Below are positions 33,705 to 41,907 of a DNA stretch of 64,000 bases, piece by piece. Numbering within the stretch: position 1 is the first letter of the stretch; every line of letters starts with the position of its first letter. Origin of the DNA: Armatimonadota bacterium (GTDB lineage: Bacteria > Sysuimicrobiota > Sysuimicrobiia > Sysuimicrobiales > Sysuimicrobiaceae); the NCBI GenBank assembly GCA_025059775.1, contig JANXCW010000004.1, forward strand, positions 141,997-205,996, given 5' to 3'. A program made the translations under genes and the position numbers. The notes under the pieces were generated by a model. That model was not told where the DNA came from and ran no database searches. It was given only the letters and a program-made list of their open reading frames with translations.

Positions 33705-35531
33705 CTAGTCCTCCAGCAGGGTCACGGTTCCCGCGTCGCCGTCCACCCGGATCCGCTGACCCGTCCGGATGCGCTTGGTTGCGGATCCGGTCCCCAGCAC
33801 CGCGGGGATCCCGTACTCCCGGGCCACGATGGCCGCGTGGGACATCATGCCGCCGATGTCGGAGACCGTGGCCCGGATCCGGGAGAAGACCGGGGCCCAG
33901 CTGGGCTCTGTCACGGAGCACACCAGGATTTCGCCTTCCTGGACCTCATGCAGCTGGTCCACGCTGAGGACCACCCGCGCGGGCCCCTCCACCACACCGG
34001 GCGAGGCCGCGAATCCCCGGAGGACCTTTTCCTCCGCCTTCTCGGGCTCCAGCCACGCCCGCAGGCGCTCCGGGGTGATCCCCCAGAGCATTACCACCGC
34101 GGGATCCACCACGGCCTCTGGAACGGTCCCCAGGGCCGGAGGCGGGTTCCACTCCCGCAGCCTCTGCAGCAGCTCCCGCCGTCGGGCGATGATGGGGGGC
34201 CAGTATACGGGTCCCCGGGCCGGCGACCCGATGGTCCAGGAAAGCAGGAGGTCCATAAGGGCCTGGTGGACCTCGCTCCAGTGCAGGTAGAAAATGTCCT
34301 CCACGTCCTGGAAGAACCCCTGTCGGACGAACAGGGCTCCCAGCTCCCGCACCTTGTTCCAGAACACGCTCTGGTACCAGTGCTCCACGTAGAACTTGTG
34401 GTCCTCGATGGAGTAGTACACGTTGCGGACAAGTCCCAGCAGTTGGTCGAACGCCTTTCGGTCCTCCTCCGTCTGCAGCAAAGCGCGATAGCCCTCCGTG
34501 ATCTGGTCCCGATCCCGCCGGCGACCTTCGATGTCCCGCTCCAGGGACTCCCCGCGCTTCACCTTCGCCACGTAGTCGCACAGGATGCCGAAGACGGCCC
34601 CCGGATCGTCCACCCACGCCCGGTGGTGATGGTGGAACCCGTCCCCGGTGTTCATGTAGAACCAGGGGTCGGAACTCCGCCGCCACTCCTCGAGCCACGT
34701 CCGTCCGGCCTCGCTCCCCGCGAGGGCCTCGAACACCTCCTTCACATTCGCGCCGGCCTGGAAGAGGGAATCCACCCCTAGCTCTACCGCGCGCTTCGCC
34801 AGTCGCTTCAGCTCGTCGTTGGGGCGGAACATGCTTACGTCAATGGCGCCCACCATGCGGGTGATGGCCTGATCCGAGATCTCGGGAAACGCTTTCTTGC
34901 AGAACTCGTAGAAGGTGAAGTAGGCGGCGAAACCGATCATCACGATCTCCATATGGATCTGCCAGATCCGGAAGATACTCTCCAGCAGCCGGTGGTATGC
35001 CTCGAACACCTCCTGTGAGGTGCCGTATCCCTTCCGCTCAAACACCAGCCGCTCGTCCTCCACCTCCGGGAGCTCCGGGAACCGGATGGCCTTCAGCTGC
35101 TCGATCTCCCGCTTGACCTTCTCCCGCCACTCCTCGTAGAACCGCGGCCAGTTCTCGAAGTAGTACCCCGCCCGGCGTTCGAAGAGCTTGGCCCGCTCCT
35201 CGATCTTCTTGGGATCCGCCACCGCGGTGGGACTGATGTACAGCCGGCCGTTCAGGAACCGGAAGTCAATTCCCATGGCGGGCGGGATGGCGAACATGCG
35301 GCTGCTCATCTCCCCGATGCCGAGGTAACCCGCCTCGAATCCGATGGTGTCAAACGGGTGCACGGCCTCCGGGGCGTGCATGCCATTGTAGAACCACAGT
35401 TTGTTCTCCTCCTCCGATTTCCGGTCCTCGCTGAACAGGAGGTAGTACGGATACATCTCCGCCCAGCCCTCGCAGCCGGGGGGCGTCTCGATCTCGAACG
35501 GGCTCTGGAACCGCAAAGCGTCCGACATCAT
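33705..35531 (-). CDS. PEP-utilising-enzyme mobile-domain protein (phenylphosphate-synthase alpha-like)
   Basis: 608 aa. The C-terminal 110 residues are the swivelling phospho-His domain of PEP-utilising enzymes, with GGMMSHAAIVAREYGIPAV (catalytic His near residue 564) and TKRIRTGQRIRVDGDAG. The first ~480 residues are the aromatic-rich substrate region seen in phenylphosphate synthase large subunits. It should accept phosphate on His from the ATP-binding subunit and pass it to a hydroxyl or enol substrate. It is the first gene of a nine-gene operon with promoter and operator-like repeats upstream. Two consecutive ATGs (35531, 35528) follow GGAGGGGAG. A close paralogue lies at 60273-62090. 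The substrate is unknown. Confidence 0.88.
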   Translation of the reverse strand: MMSDALRFQSPFEIETPPGCEGWAEMYPYYLLFSEDRKSEEENKLWFYNGMHAPEAVHPFDTIGFEAGYLGIGEMSSRMFAIPPAMGIDFRFLNGRLYISPTAVADPKKIEERAKLFERRAGYYFENWPRFYEEWREKVKREIEQLKAIRFPELPEVEDERLVFERKGYGTSQEVFEAYHRLLESIFRIWQIHMEIVMIGFAAYFTFYEFCKKAFPEISDQAITRMVGAIDVSMFRPNDELKRLAKRAVELGVDSLFQAGANVKEVFEALAGSEAGRTWLEEWRRSSDPWFYMNTGDGFHHHHRAWVDDPGAVFGILCDYVAKVKRGESLERDIEGRRRDRDQITEGYRALLQTEEDRKAFDQLLGLVRNVYYSIEDHKFYVEHWYQSVFWNKVRELGALFVRQGFFQDVEDIFYLHWSEVHQALMDLLLSWTIGSPARGPVYWPPIIARRRELLQRLREWNPPPALGTVPEAVVDPAVVMLWGITPERLRAWLEPEKAEEKVLRGFAASPGVVEGPARVVLSVDQLHEVQEGEILVCSVTEPSWAPVFSRIRATVSDIGGMMSHAAIVAREYGIPAVLGTGSATKRIRTGQRIRVDGDAGTVTLLED

Positions 35532-35684
35532 CTCCCCTCCCCCGTAGGTGTCCGATATGGGCTTCGGATGTGCTGAAGGGCCTTCCGCGAGAAGGTGGCA
35601 GATGGAGTCTGCCCTTCCCCACCCCCGTGGCTCCCGAGACGAGCCCAACTCACCCGCGGCGTCCCCCGATGGAGCGGATTAATC

Positions 35685-35723
35685 CTATCGATAGCCCAAC
35701 CAAATCCTAGGGACGTCGATAGC
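35685..35723 (-). promoter_or_regulatory. operator-like palindrome and direct repeats at the operon promoter
   Basis: The perfect 10-bp palindrome CTATCGATAG (35685-35694) lies around the predicted transcription start. TCGATAGC occurs in direct orientation at 35688-35695 and 35716-35723, one copy in the -35/-10 spacer and one just after the -10. This placement is what a repressor or other regulator site would have. No regulator gene is adjacent. Confidence 0.5.
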
Positions 35724-35732
35724 GGCTGTCAA
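35704..35732 (-). promoter_or_regulatory. sigma-A-type promoter of the split-phosphotransferase operon
   Basis: Minus strand: consensus -35 TTGACA (35732-35727), a 17-base spacer, and -10 TAGGAT (35709-35704). The predicted start near 35697 leaves a leader of about 165 bases before the first ATG. I recognise no known riboswitch in that leader. Confidence 0.7.
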
Positions 35733-35762
35733 GCAAGGCACCCCGTCTGCAGGCGCCTTCGC

Positions 35763-35781
35763 GCACCCGCTCCGCGGGTGC
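35763..35781 (-). terminator. hairpin immediately after nuoC
   Basis: Perfect 8-bp stem GCACCCGC/GCGGGTGC with a 3-base loop, starting four bases after the nuoC TAA. A second imperfect hairpin (AAGGCGCC with GGTGCCTT, about 35737-35760) follows. Neither has a strong U-tract. Terminator or mRNA-stabilising 3' end of the nuo transcript is the likely role, since a new promoter starts just beyond. Confidence 0.55.
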
Positions 35782-35784
35782 TCC

Positions 35785-36477
35785 TTAAGCCCGCTCCCCC
35801 AGGGGAGGCTCCGTGCCCACGATCTCGCTCTGGCGGATCCTCGCGAGCTCCACCAGCCAGTCGGGGTCCTCGTAGACGTAGTCCTTCCGGAGGGGATGCC
35901 CCTTCCAGTCCTCCGTCATGAGGATCCGGCGCAGATCCGGATGTCCCTCGTACACCACGCCGAAGAGGTCGTAGGTCTCCCGCTCGTGCCAGTTGGCTCC
36001 TACCCACAGATCGCTCACCGTAGGGATCCGGGGGTTCGTCCGATCCACGGGCACCTTCACCAAGAGCTCGTGGTTGTGCACGGTGGACCACAGGTGGTAG
36101 GTGCACTCCAGGCGATCCCCCCAGTCGATGGCGCTGCAGAAGGAGAGGTAGTCCAGCCGGAACTCTGGGTCGTCCCGCAAGAACCGCATCACCTCCCGGA
36201 AGCGCGAAGGCGGCACCCGGACAGCGGGGGTGAGGTACCGGTGGACCGCGGGTTCCTCCCGGCGGGGGGGCCGGGGCGGGGCCTTTCCTTCCGCCCTGGC
36301 CCGCTCCACCTCCTCCTGGTAGGCGCGCAGCCGCTCCTGCTGCTCCCGCTCGAACCGATCCAATTCCTGTCGGGCTGCCTCCACCAGGTCTTCCACCTCG
36401 GGGAAGTGCTCCCGCAGCCTCTGGAGGAGGGCTTCCGGGAAATGGCCGCCCGCGGGTCGGGGGCTGGGGAAGGTCAT
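35785..36477 (-). CDS. nuoC: NADH-quinone oxidoreductase subunit C (complex I 30-kDa type)
   Basis: 230 aa peripheral-arm subunit of complex I. The family signature WHERETYDLFGVVYEGHPDLRRILMTEDW occupies the C-terminal half, with PLRKDY after it. The N-terminal ~75 residues are a charged, probably helical extension (many E, R, Q) not typical of short NuoC. The start ATG at 36477 overlaps the nuoI stop as ATGA. It is last in the nuoB-D-I-C order and is followed by a hairpin. Confidence 0.9.
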   Translation of the reverse strand: MTFPSPRPAGGHFPEALLQRLREHFPEVEDLVEAARQELDRFEREQQERLRAYQEEVERARAEGKAPPRPPRREEPAVHRYLTPAVRVPPSRFREVMRFLRDDPEFRLDYLSFCSAIDWGDRLECTYHLWSTVHNHELLVKVPVDRTNPRIPTVSDLWVGANWHERETYDLFGVVYEGHPDLRRILMTEDWKGHPLRKDYVYEDPDWLVELARIRQSEIVGTEPPLGERA

Positions 36478-36938
36478 CGCAGGATCCCTCGGGCGATGGG
36501 CTCCTTGGGGGCGGCCCGGTGGAGGTCTTCGAGGGTGTAGAGGAGGTTGGCGCGGTTGTAGGTGCTGGCCTCGTAGTGTGGTGTGAAGACGATGGCCTCC
36601 GTGGGGCAGACCTCCACGCACAATCCGCAGTACTGGCATTTGTCCATCTCGATGTCAAATCGGGTGAGAACCCGCTCCTTGCCCCGACCCGTGGCTTCGA
36701 TGTGGATGCAGCGGCTGGGACAGATGCGCTCACACTGGAAGCAGATGATGCACTTGTCGTTGCCGATCTCGCTGTCCACGGGGAGGGCCAGGAGTCCATG
36801 CCAGCGGGGGGAGACGTTGGACTTCTCGAGCGGGTACAGCAGGGTGGCCTTGGGTCGGGCCGCGGTGCGCAACGTCTCCCGCAGCCCCGTCACCAGCCCT
36901 CGGACCGCCGCACTGGCTTTCTCCAGGACCGCCGGCAT
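36474..36938 (-). CDS. nuoI: NADH-quinone oxidoreductase subunit I (two [4Fe-4S] clusters)
   Basis: 154 aa ferredoxin-like subunit carrying clusters N6a/N6b of complex I. Two motifs are visible: Cys 63, 66, 69 and 73 (CIICFQCERIC) and Cys 101, 104, 107 and 111 (CQYCGLCVEVC), each followed by Pro. It lies 9 bases after nuoD and is coupled to nuoC. Electrons would pass from here to NuoB and quinone. Confidence 0.92.
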   Translation of the reverse strand: MPAVLEKASAAVRGLVTGLRETLRTAARPKATLLYPLEKSNVSPRWHGLLALPVDSEIGNDKCIICFQCERICPSRCIHIEATGRGKERVLTRFDIEMDKCQYCGLCVEVCPTEAIVFTPHYEASTYNRANLLYTLEDLHRAAPKEPIARGILR

Positions 36939-36947
36939 TCCTCCCTC

Positions 36948-38060
36948 CTACCGATCCACGTCCGCGAGCACGATGTCGATGCTACCCAGAATGGCGATCA
37001 CATCCGCCACCTTCCACCCCTTCATCATTTGGGTAAGGGCGAACAGATTCGAGAACGACGGCGCCCGGATCTTCACCCGCCACGGCGTCTCGGCGCCGTG
37101 GCTGACGAGGTGAATCCCCAAATCCCCCCTCGGGCTTTCCACCCGGGTATACACCTCGCCCGGGGGAAGGCGTGGGGTGAGGGAGACCCGGGGTGCCCGA
37201 ACCTCCCCGTCCGGCATCTGGTCGAGACACTGGAGGATGATTTTCGCGGACTCCCGCATCTCATCCATGCGCACCAGATACCGGGCAAAGCAGTCGCCCT
37301 CCGTGTACACGGGTACCTGGAACTCCACCCGGTCGTAGGCCTCGTAGGGATGGCTCTTGCGTACGTCCCAGGAGAGGCCGGAGGCCCGGGCCACGGGCCC
37401 GGAAGCTCCGAAGGCGATGGCCTGCTCCCGGGTGAGTACTCCGATCCCTTGCGTCCGGGCCTGCCAGATGGGGTTCCCGGTGAGCAATCGGTGGTACTCC
37501 TGGAGCCGGTTCAGGAAGTAGTGGCAGAACTCCCGACACCGATCGGTCCAGCCCGGAGGCAGATCCTCGTTCACCCCGCCGATCCGGAAGTAGACGTGGT
37601 GGAGCCGCCCCCCCGTGACGGACTCGAAGAGGTCCATGATGAGCTCCCGCTCCCGCATACACCACAGGAACGCGGTGGTGGCGCCAAGATCGATGCCGTA
37701 GGTCCCCAGCCACAGGAGGTGGCTGGCGATGCGCTGCAGCTCCATGAAGATGGTGCGGATGTACCGGGCCCGCTCGGGCACCGGGATCCCACCGAGGGTC
37801 TCCACGGCCCGACAGACGGCCATCTCGTTGATGAGGGCCGCGAGGTAGTCCATTCCCCGGTCCGCGAGGGCGATGCACTGGGTGTAGTTGCGGTGCTCCA
37901 TCATCTTCTCCACGGAGGAGTGGAGGTAGCCGATGTCCGGCTGGACCTCCACGATGTTCTCCCCGTCCAGGGTGACCACCAGCCGCAACACCCCGTGCGT
38001 ACTGGGGTGCTGCGGTCCCATGTTCAGGATGAGCTCCTCCGTGCGTAGGGCCTTTGCCAT
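36948..38060 (-). CDS. nuoD: NADH-quinone oxidoreductase subunit D (49-kDa type)
   Basis: 370 aa quinone-site subunit. The N-terminal motif MGPQHPSTHGVLRL contains the quinone-binding His region. VEKMMEHRNYTQ and the C-terminal GSIDIVLADVDR are typical of complex I. The NiFe-binding CxxC pairs of hydrogenase large subunits are absent, so this is not a group 4 hydrogenase. The ATG at 38060 follows nuoB by 2 bases. Confidence 0.94.
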   Translation of the reverse strand: MAKALRTEELILNMGPQHPSTHGVLRLVVTLDGENIVEVQPDIGYLHSSVEKMMEHRNYTQCIALADRGMDYLAALINEMAVCRAVETLGGIPVPERARYIRTIFMELQRIASHLLWLGTYGIDLGATTAFLWCMRERELIMDLFESVTGGRLHHVYFRIGGVNEDLPPGWTDRCREFCHYFLNRLQEYHRLLTGNPIWQARTQGIGVLTREQAIAFGASGPVARASGLSWDVRKSHPYEAYDRVEFQVPVYTEGDCFARYLVRMDEMRESAKIILQCLDQMPDGEVRAPRVSLTPRLPPGEVYTRVESPRGDLGIHLVSHGAETPWRVKIRAPSFSNLFALTQMMKGWKVADVIAILGSIDIVLADVDR

Positions 38061-38062
38061 TC

Positions 38063-38680
38063 CTAGGCTCCTCGGCGGGTCAGGCGCCGTTCGCGCCGGA
38101 TCTTCTCCTGCAGCTTCAGCACACCCTCGATGAGGGCCTCCGGACGCGGGGGACAGCCGGGCACGTATACATCCACGGGGATGACGGTGTCGATGCCCTT
38201 GAGGATGGAGTAGTTGTCGTAGAAGAAGGGGCCGCCGCAGGTGGCGCAGCTCCCCATGCTGATCACGTACTTGGGCTCTGGCATCTGCTCCCACAGACGC
38301 CGAACCACGGGCGCCATCTTGATGGTGCACCGGCCGGAGACGATGATGAGGTCCGCCTGACGGGGTGTGGCCCGGGGAATGACCCCGAACCGGTCCAGGT
38401 CGAACCGGGTGGCGAAGGCCTGCATCATCTCCATGGCGCAGCACGCGAGCCCGAAGGTCAGGGGCCAGAGGCTACTGGCCCGGGCCCAGTTCAGGACGTT
38501 CTCGATGGTCGTCAGGAGCAGCGCCCCACCCGGCAGCTTGTACAGCACGTCCGCCAGCTGCTCGATGGGAGCCACCTGCGAGCCCTCCACGGGGATCCGC
38601 GCGATGGAGGTCACCTCCGGGCCACCGGAAGGGATCGGGCCGTCTCTCATGCTCGTCTCCGCGGAACCGTCCTGGGGCAT
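38063..38680 (-). CDS. nuoB: NADH-quinone oxidoreductase subunit B ([4Fe-4S] N2 cluster)
   Basis: About 205 aa. Cluster ligands are visible in [19 protein letters not shown] and [10 protein letters not shown]. This subunit holds the terminal N2 cluster next to the quinone site formed with NuoD. The start is uncertain: ATG 38680 is taken here, while ATG 38650 has a better GGAG spacing and TTG 38704 is also in frame. It is first in the nuoB-D-I-C group; nuoA, E-H and J-N are not in the window. Confidence 0.92.
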   Translation of the reverse strand: MPQDGSAETSMRDGPIPSGGPEVTSIARIPVEGSQVAPIEQLADVLYKLPGGALLLTTIENVLNWARASSLWPLTFGLACCAMEMMQAFATRFDLDRFGVIPRATPRQADLIIVSGRCTIKMAPVVRRLWEQMPEPKYVISMGSCATCGGPFFYDNYSILKGIDTVIPVDVYVPGCPPRPEALIEGVLKLQEKIRRERRLTRRGA

Positions 38681-38709
38681 ACCCACTGCTAGATTCTGGC
38701 ACAAGAAGC

Positions 38710-38728
38710 GCCTGCCCTCAAGGCAGGC
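38710..38728 (-). terminator. hairpin between murA and nuoB
   Basis: Perfect 7-bp stem GCCTGCC/GGCAGGC with a 5-base loop. It includes the murA stop codon and is followed by GCTTCTTGTG, which is weakly U-rich. It could be a terminator or an attenuator that lowers nuo transcription coming from the murA side. Confidence 0.45.
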
Positions 38729-40019
38729 TGGATCCCGTGGTGAGCACGGGGGACTCCACCACCTTCACCCGCCGTACGTCCGCACCGAGCCCCCGCAGCT
38801 TCTCGTCCAACCCCTCGTATTTCCGGTCGATGTGCTCCACCCCGTGGATCTCCGTCACCCCTTCAGCCACCAGCCCGGCCACCACCATGGCAGCCCCTCC
38901 CCGGATGTCCAGGGCCTGGACGGCCGCCCCCGTCAACCGTTCCACCCCTCGCAGATACGCGGTGTTGCCCTCCACCCGGATATCCGCCCCCAGCTTCAGG
39001 AGCTCGTAAGCGTAGCCCATGCGGCCGTCGTAGATGGTCTCCCGGATCACCGCCTCGCCCTCCGCGGTGGCCAGCATGGCCACGAAGGGGGGGTGGAGGT
39101 CCGTGGCGAAGCCGGGGAAGGGTGCGGTGTCGATGTCCACGGCCCGCAGGCGCCGCTGGGCCCGCACCCGTACCCGGTCCGTGTTCGCCTCGATCTCACA
39201 CCCGGCCTCCGCGAGCTTCGTGAGCAGGGCGGTGACGTGCTCTGGGATGAGCCCGTCCACCTCCACATCTCCCCGGGTGGCGGCGCCCGCGATGAGGTAC
39301 GTACCCGCCTCAATGCGGTCCGGGATGACCGCAGTGCGGGCCCCGTGGAGCTCCCGGACGCCCTCGATGAGGATGGTGGGCGTGCCTGCACCGCGGATGC
39401 GGGCCCCCATGAGGTTCAGGAACACCGCGGTGTCCGTGACCTCCGGTTCCAGGGCCGCGTTGTGGAGCACGGTGGTGCCCCGGGCCAGGGTGGCGGCCAG
39501 CATGAGGTTGATGGTGGTGCCCACGCTGCGGCGCGGCACGTAGAACTCCGTCCCCCTGACCTCCCCCGCCCACCCGACCATGTACCCCCGCCCCGTCGTG
39601 ACCTCCGCGCCCAGGGCCTGGAACCCTCGGATGTGGAAGTCCACGGGCCGACCGCCGATGCTATCCCCGCCGGGGAGCCCCACCTCGAACCGTCGGAACC
39701 GCGCGAGCAACACACCCGCGGCGTAGTAGGAGCCCCGGATGCGGCCACACAGATCCGCGGGGGCGTGGATCCTCTCAAGCCCGCGGGCGTCGATGGTGCA
39801 GATCCCCCCTGCCACCTCCACCTCGCAGCCCAGGGCCCGCAGGATGTCCGCCATCACCAGGACGTCGCGGCAATGTGGGACGTTCTCGATCACGGAGACG
39901 TCCGCGGCCAGGGCCGCGGCGGCCATGATGGGAAGCACGGTGTTCACCGCACCGGCCACCCGGACCGTCCCCTGCAGCTTCCCTCCCCCCCGCACGACCA
40001 GGAGCTCGGTGGCGCTCAT
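38718..40019 (-). CDS. murA: UDP-N-acetylglucosamine 1-carboxyvinyltransferase homologue with altered active site
   Basis: 433 aa EPT-family enzyme for the first committed step of peptidoglycan synthesis (enolpyruvyl transfer from PEP). The two-domain fold is complete, with [16 protein letters not shown] and [13 protein letters not shown]. Two key positions differ. The GAKN motif reads GAVN (Val25 in place of the PEP-contacting Lys), and the loop Cys (GGCxIGxRPVD) is Asp119 ([11 protein letters not shown]). Asp at the Cys position occurs naturally in fosfomycin-resistant MurA; loss of the Lys is rarer. It is coupled upstream to ireB (ATGA). It could be a MurA paralogue with changed chemistry. 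Confidence 0.85.
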   Translation of the reverse strand: MSATELLVVRGGGKLQGTVRVAGAVNTVLPIMAAAALAADVSVIENVPHCRDVLVMADILRALGCEVEVAGGICTIDARGLERIHAPADLCGRIRGSYYAAGVLLARFRRFEVGLPGGDSIGGRPVDFHIRGFQALGAEVTTGRGYMVGWAGEVRGTEFYVPRRSVGTTINLMLAATLARGTTVLHNAALEPEVTDTAVFLNLMGARIRGAGTPTILIEGVRELHGARTAVIPDRIEAGTYLIAGAATRGDVEVDGLIPEHVTALLTKLAEAGCEIEANTDRVRVRAQRRLRAVDIDTAPFPGFATDLHPPFVAMLATAEGEAVIRETIYDGRMGYAYELLKLGADIRVEGNTAYLRGVERLTGAAVQALDIRGGAAMVVAGLVAEGVTEIHGVEHIDRKYEGLDEKLRGLGADVRRVKVVESPVLTTGSSLP

Positions 40020-40285
40020 GCCGACCTCAACGCGGGCTCGATCCGCTGCTCCACGTAAAAGCGCACCAGCTCATCGAGGATCCGGTCCCGGCTCACCCTG
40101 CGGATAAGGGAGCGGGCCCTCCGGTGGCTGGTGATGTAGGTGGGATCCCCGCTGAGGAGGTAGCCCACCAGCTGGTCCCGGGGGCTGTAGCCCCGCTCCC
40201 GCAAAGCCCGGTACACCTCCAGCAGGATGCGGAAGACATCCTCCTCTCCTTCCCCCACCCGGTAGATCCCCGTCTGCTCCGTCAC
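40016..40285 (-). CDS. ireB: IreB family (UPF0297) regulatory phosphoprotein
   Basis: 89 aa. The family core [23 protein letters not shown] and the following [23 protein letters not shown] are clear. In Enterococcus the homologue is a substrate of a PASTA-type Ser/Thr kinase and influences cephalosporin tolerance, so proximity to murA makes sense. The GTG at 40285 overlaps the ubiE stop as GTGA, which fixes the start. Its stop overlaps murA. The family is essentially Gram-positive, which supports the taxonomic guess. Confidence 0.9.
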   Translation of the reverse strand: MTEQTGIYRVGEGEEDVFRILLEVYRALRERGYSPRDQLVGYLLSGDPTYITSHRRARSLIRRVSRDRILDELVRFYVEQRIEPALRSA

Positions 40286-41028
40286 CCTTCTCCCTCCCCT
40301 CGGGGCTTGCAGGCCACGTACACCGCCACGGCGCCACCTGCCAGGTCGTGCACCTCCACCGGCGCGAATCCCGCGTGCTTGAGGATTTCCGGAAACTCCC
40401 GCTGGTCCGGCCACTCCCGGATGGAGACCGGCAGGTAGAGGTAGGCGTCCGGATGCCGGGAAAGGCAGTGCCCCACCCAAGGGATCACGGTGAAGGAGTA
40501 GAGGTCGTAGAGGGATCGGAACAGAGGGTTCCGGGGCTGGCCGAACTCCAGGATCACCAGCCGTCCACCCGGCCGCAGGACCCGATGGAGCTCCCGCAGG
40601 GCCCGGTCCAGATCTGCCACGTTGCGGATCCCGAACCCCACCGTGGCGGCATGGAAGGCCTCATCCGGGAGCGGGAGGGATTCCGCATCACCCTGCACAA
40701 ACCACAGCCCCTTCCGGCTCCCCGCGCGGGAACGGGCCACCTCCACCATGGGACCCGAGAAGTCCACCCCTACCACCCGGCCGGCTGCCCCCGCCCGCTC
40801 CCAGAGCAACAGGGCGAGGTCCCCGGTCCCGCAGCAGACGTCGAGGGCAGCGTCTCCCGGCGCGATTCCGGTGCACGCCACCGCGAACCGTTTCCACCGA
40901 CGGTGCAGTCCGAGGCTCAGCAGGCCGTTCAGGAGGTCGTAACGGCGGGCAATGCGGCTGAACATGGCGCGCACGTACGCCCGCTTCTGCTCCGGAGGGA
41001 GGGAAGAACGGCCCGCCTGGATCGCCAC
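40282..41028 (-). CDS. ubiE: demethylmenaquinone methyltransferase (UbiE/MenG family)
   Basis: 248 aa SAM-dependent C-methyltransferase for menaquinone. It has the UbiE signatures [26 protein letters not shown], the SAM motif [14 protein letters not shown] and the post-motif [17 protein letters not shown]. It makes the quinone that the nearby nuo genes would use. It starts 18 bases after the 3' end of the tRNA-Met gene, so it may be co-transcribed with truA and the tRNA. Confidence 0.92.
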   Translation of the reverse strand: MAIQAGRSSLPPEQKRAYVRAMFSRIARRYDLLNGLLSLGLHRRWKRFAVACTGIAPGDAALDVCCGTGDLALLLWERAGAAGRVVGVDFSGPMVEVARSRAGSRKGLWFVQGDAESLPLPDEAFHAATVGFGIRNVADLDRALRELHRVLRPGGRLVILEFGQPRNPLFRSLYDLYSFTVIPWVGHCLSRHPDAYLYLPVSIREWPDQREFPEILKHAGFAPVEVHDLAGGAVAVYVACKPRGEGEG

Positions 41029-41046
41029 GGGGAGTATTGTACGACA

Positions 41047-41118
41047 TGGGCCCGCCAGGATTCGAACCTGGAACCAACCGGTTATGAGCCGGCCGCTCTG
41101 CCGTTGAGCTACGGGCCC
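41047..41118 (-). tRNA. tRNA-Met (CAT anticodon), elongator type
   Basis: The 72-nt cloverleaf is complete: acceptor GGGCCCG/CGGGCCC, D-stem GCTC/GAGC, anticodon stem GCCGG/CCGGT with loop CTCATAA (anticodon CAT at 41086-41084), T-stem CCAGG/CCTGG with loop TTCGAAT, discriminator A. No CCA is encoded. G1-C72 pairing excludes an initiator. A lysidine-type tRNA-Ile cannot be ruled out without comparison. The first ten bases overlap the end of truA. Confidence 0.93.
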
Positions 41119-41864
41119 GTCCGGAATTCAGTATATCCTACCCGCACCAGGTACAACCCGCCCGCCTCCACCACGGGGCCTGCCAGCTGGTTGTTCCGGG
41201 CCGCCAGCAACTCCGGCATGGACTCCGGGAAGCGTCTCCCTGATCCCACCTCCAGCAGGGTTCCCACCATCATCCGTACCATGTGCCGCAGAAACCGGTC
41301 CGCCACCGCCTCCACTACCACCAGCGGCCCCCGCGGCAGGACGACCAGCCGGTACAGGGTGCAGAGGGTGGTGCGGGGGTTGCTCCCCACCGCGCAGAAG
41401 GTGGCGAAGTCGTGCCGGCCCACGAGATACGAGGCCGCCTGTTGCATGGCCGCTAGATCCAGCCTTCCTTCCCAGAAGAGGGCCCGGTTCAACAGCAGCG
41501 GGTTCCGCCCGGGCCGGTTCCAGACCAGGTAGCGGTAGGCCCGCCAGCGGGCGTCCCGCCGGGCGTGGAACCCCTCCGGAGCTTCCTCCGCGCACCGCAC
41601 CGCAATATCCGGAGGCAGGTGGTGGTTGAGGGCCCCCATGAACCGTTCCGCCGGGAGGGCGGAGGAGGTTCGGAAGTGGGCCACCTGTGCGAGGGCGTGC
41701 ACCCCGGCATCCGTGCGGCCCGCTCCTACCACCCGTACGGTCTCGCCCGTCACCCGGGCCACGGCCTTCTCCAGCTCCTCCTGGATGGAAGGGGCCCTGG
41801 GCTGGCGCTGCCAGCCCGCATAACGGGTTCCGTCGTAGGCCACCAGGAGTCTGATGGTGCGCAC
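41109..41864 (-). CDS. truA: tRNA pseudouridine(38-40) synthase TruA
   Basis: 251 aa. It contains the N-terminal LLVAYDGTRYAGWQRQP, the catalytic Asp in VVGAGRTDAGVHALAQVAHF, HARRDARWRAYRYLV and RHMVRMMVGTLLEVG. The start GTG at 41864 is chosen because of a GAGG seven bases upstream; a longer N-terminus from 41933 would run into the divergent gene. The last codons and the TAG stop are supplied by the 5' part of the tRNA-Met gene. Confidence 0.93.
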   Translation of the reverse strand: MRTIRLLVAYDGTRYAGWQRQPRAPSIQEELEKAVARVTGETVRVVGAGRTDAGVHALAQVAHFRTSSALPAERFMGALNHHLPPDIAVRCAEEAPEGFHARRDARWRAYRYLVWNRPGRNPLLLNRALFWEGRLDLAAMQQAASYLVGRHDFATFCAVGSNPRTTLCTLYRLVVLPRGPLVVVEAVADRFLRHMVRMMVGTLLEVGSGRRFPESMPELLAARNNQLAGPVVEAGGLYLVRVGYTEFRTGP

Positions 41865-41907
41865 GGCCACCTCGCCCGGCAAAATGGTGGGGGGCTGGAG
41901 GACTTCC

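Noticed and set aside
35532..35697. Riboswitch in the ~165-base leader of the phosphotransferase operon
   Set aside because: I could not match any known riboswitch core or a convincing multi-stem fold; only the promoter-proximal palindrome stands out.
36948..38060. Group 4 [NiFe]-hydrogenase large subunit instead of NuoD
   Set aside because: Both CxxC metal-binding pairs are absent, and the N-terminal HPSTHG and C-terminal motifs are those of complex I.
38367..40058. 563-codon plus-strand frame opposite murA and nuoB
   Set aside because: Antisense shadow of two conserved genes; the composition is typical of mirrored high-GC codons.
41047..41118. Initiator tRNA-fMet
   Set aside because: The acceptor has a G1-C72 pair and the anticodon stem lacks the GGG/CCC run of initiators, so elongator Met (or possibly lysidine-type Ile) fits better.
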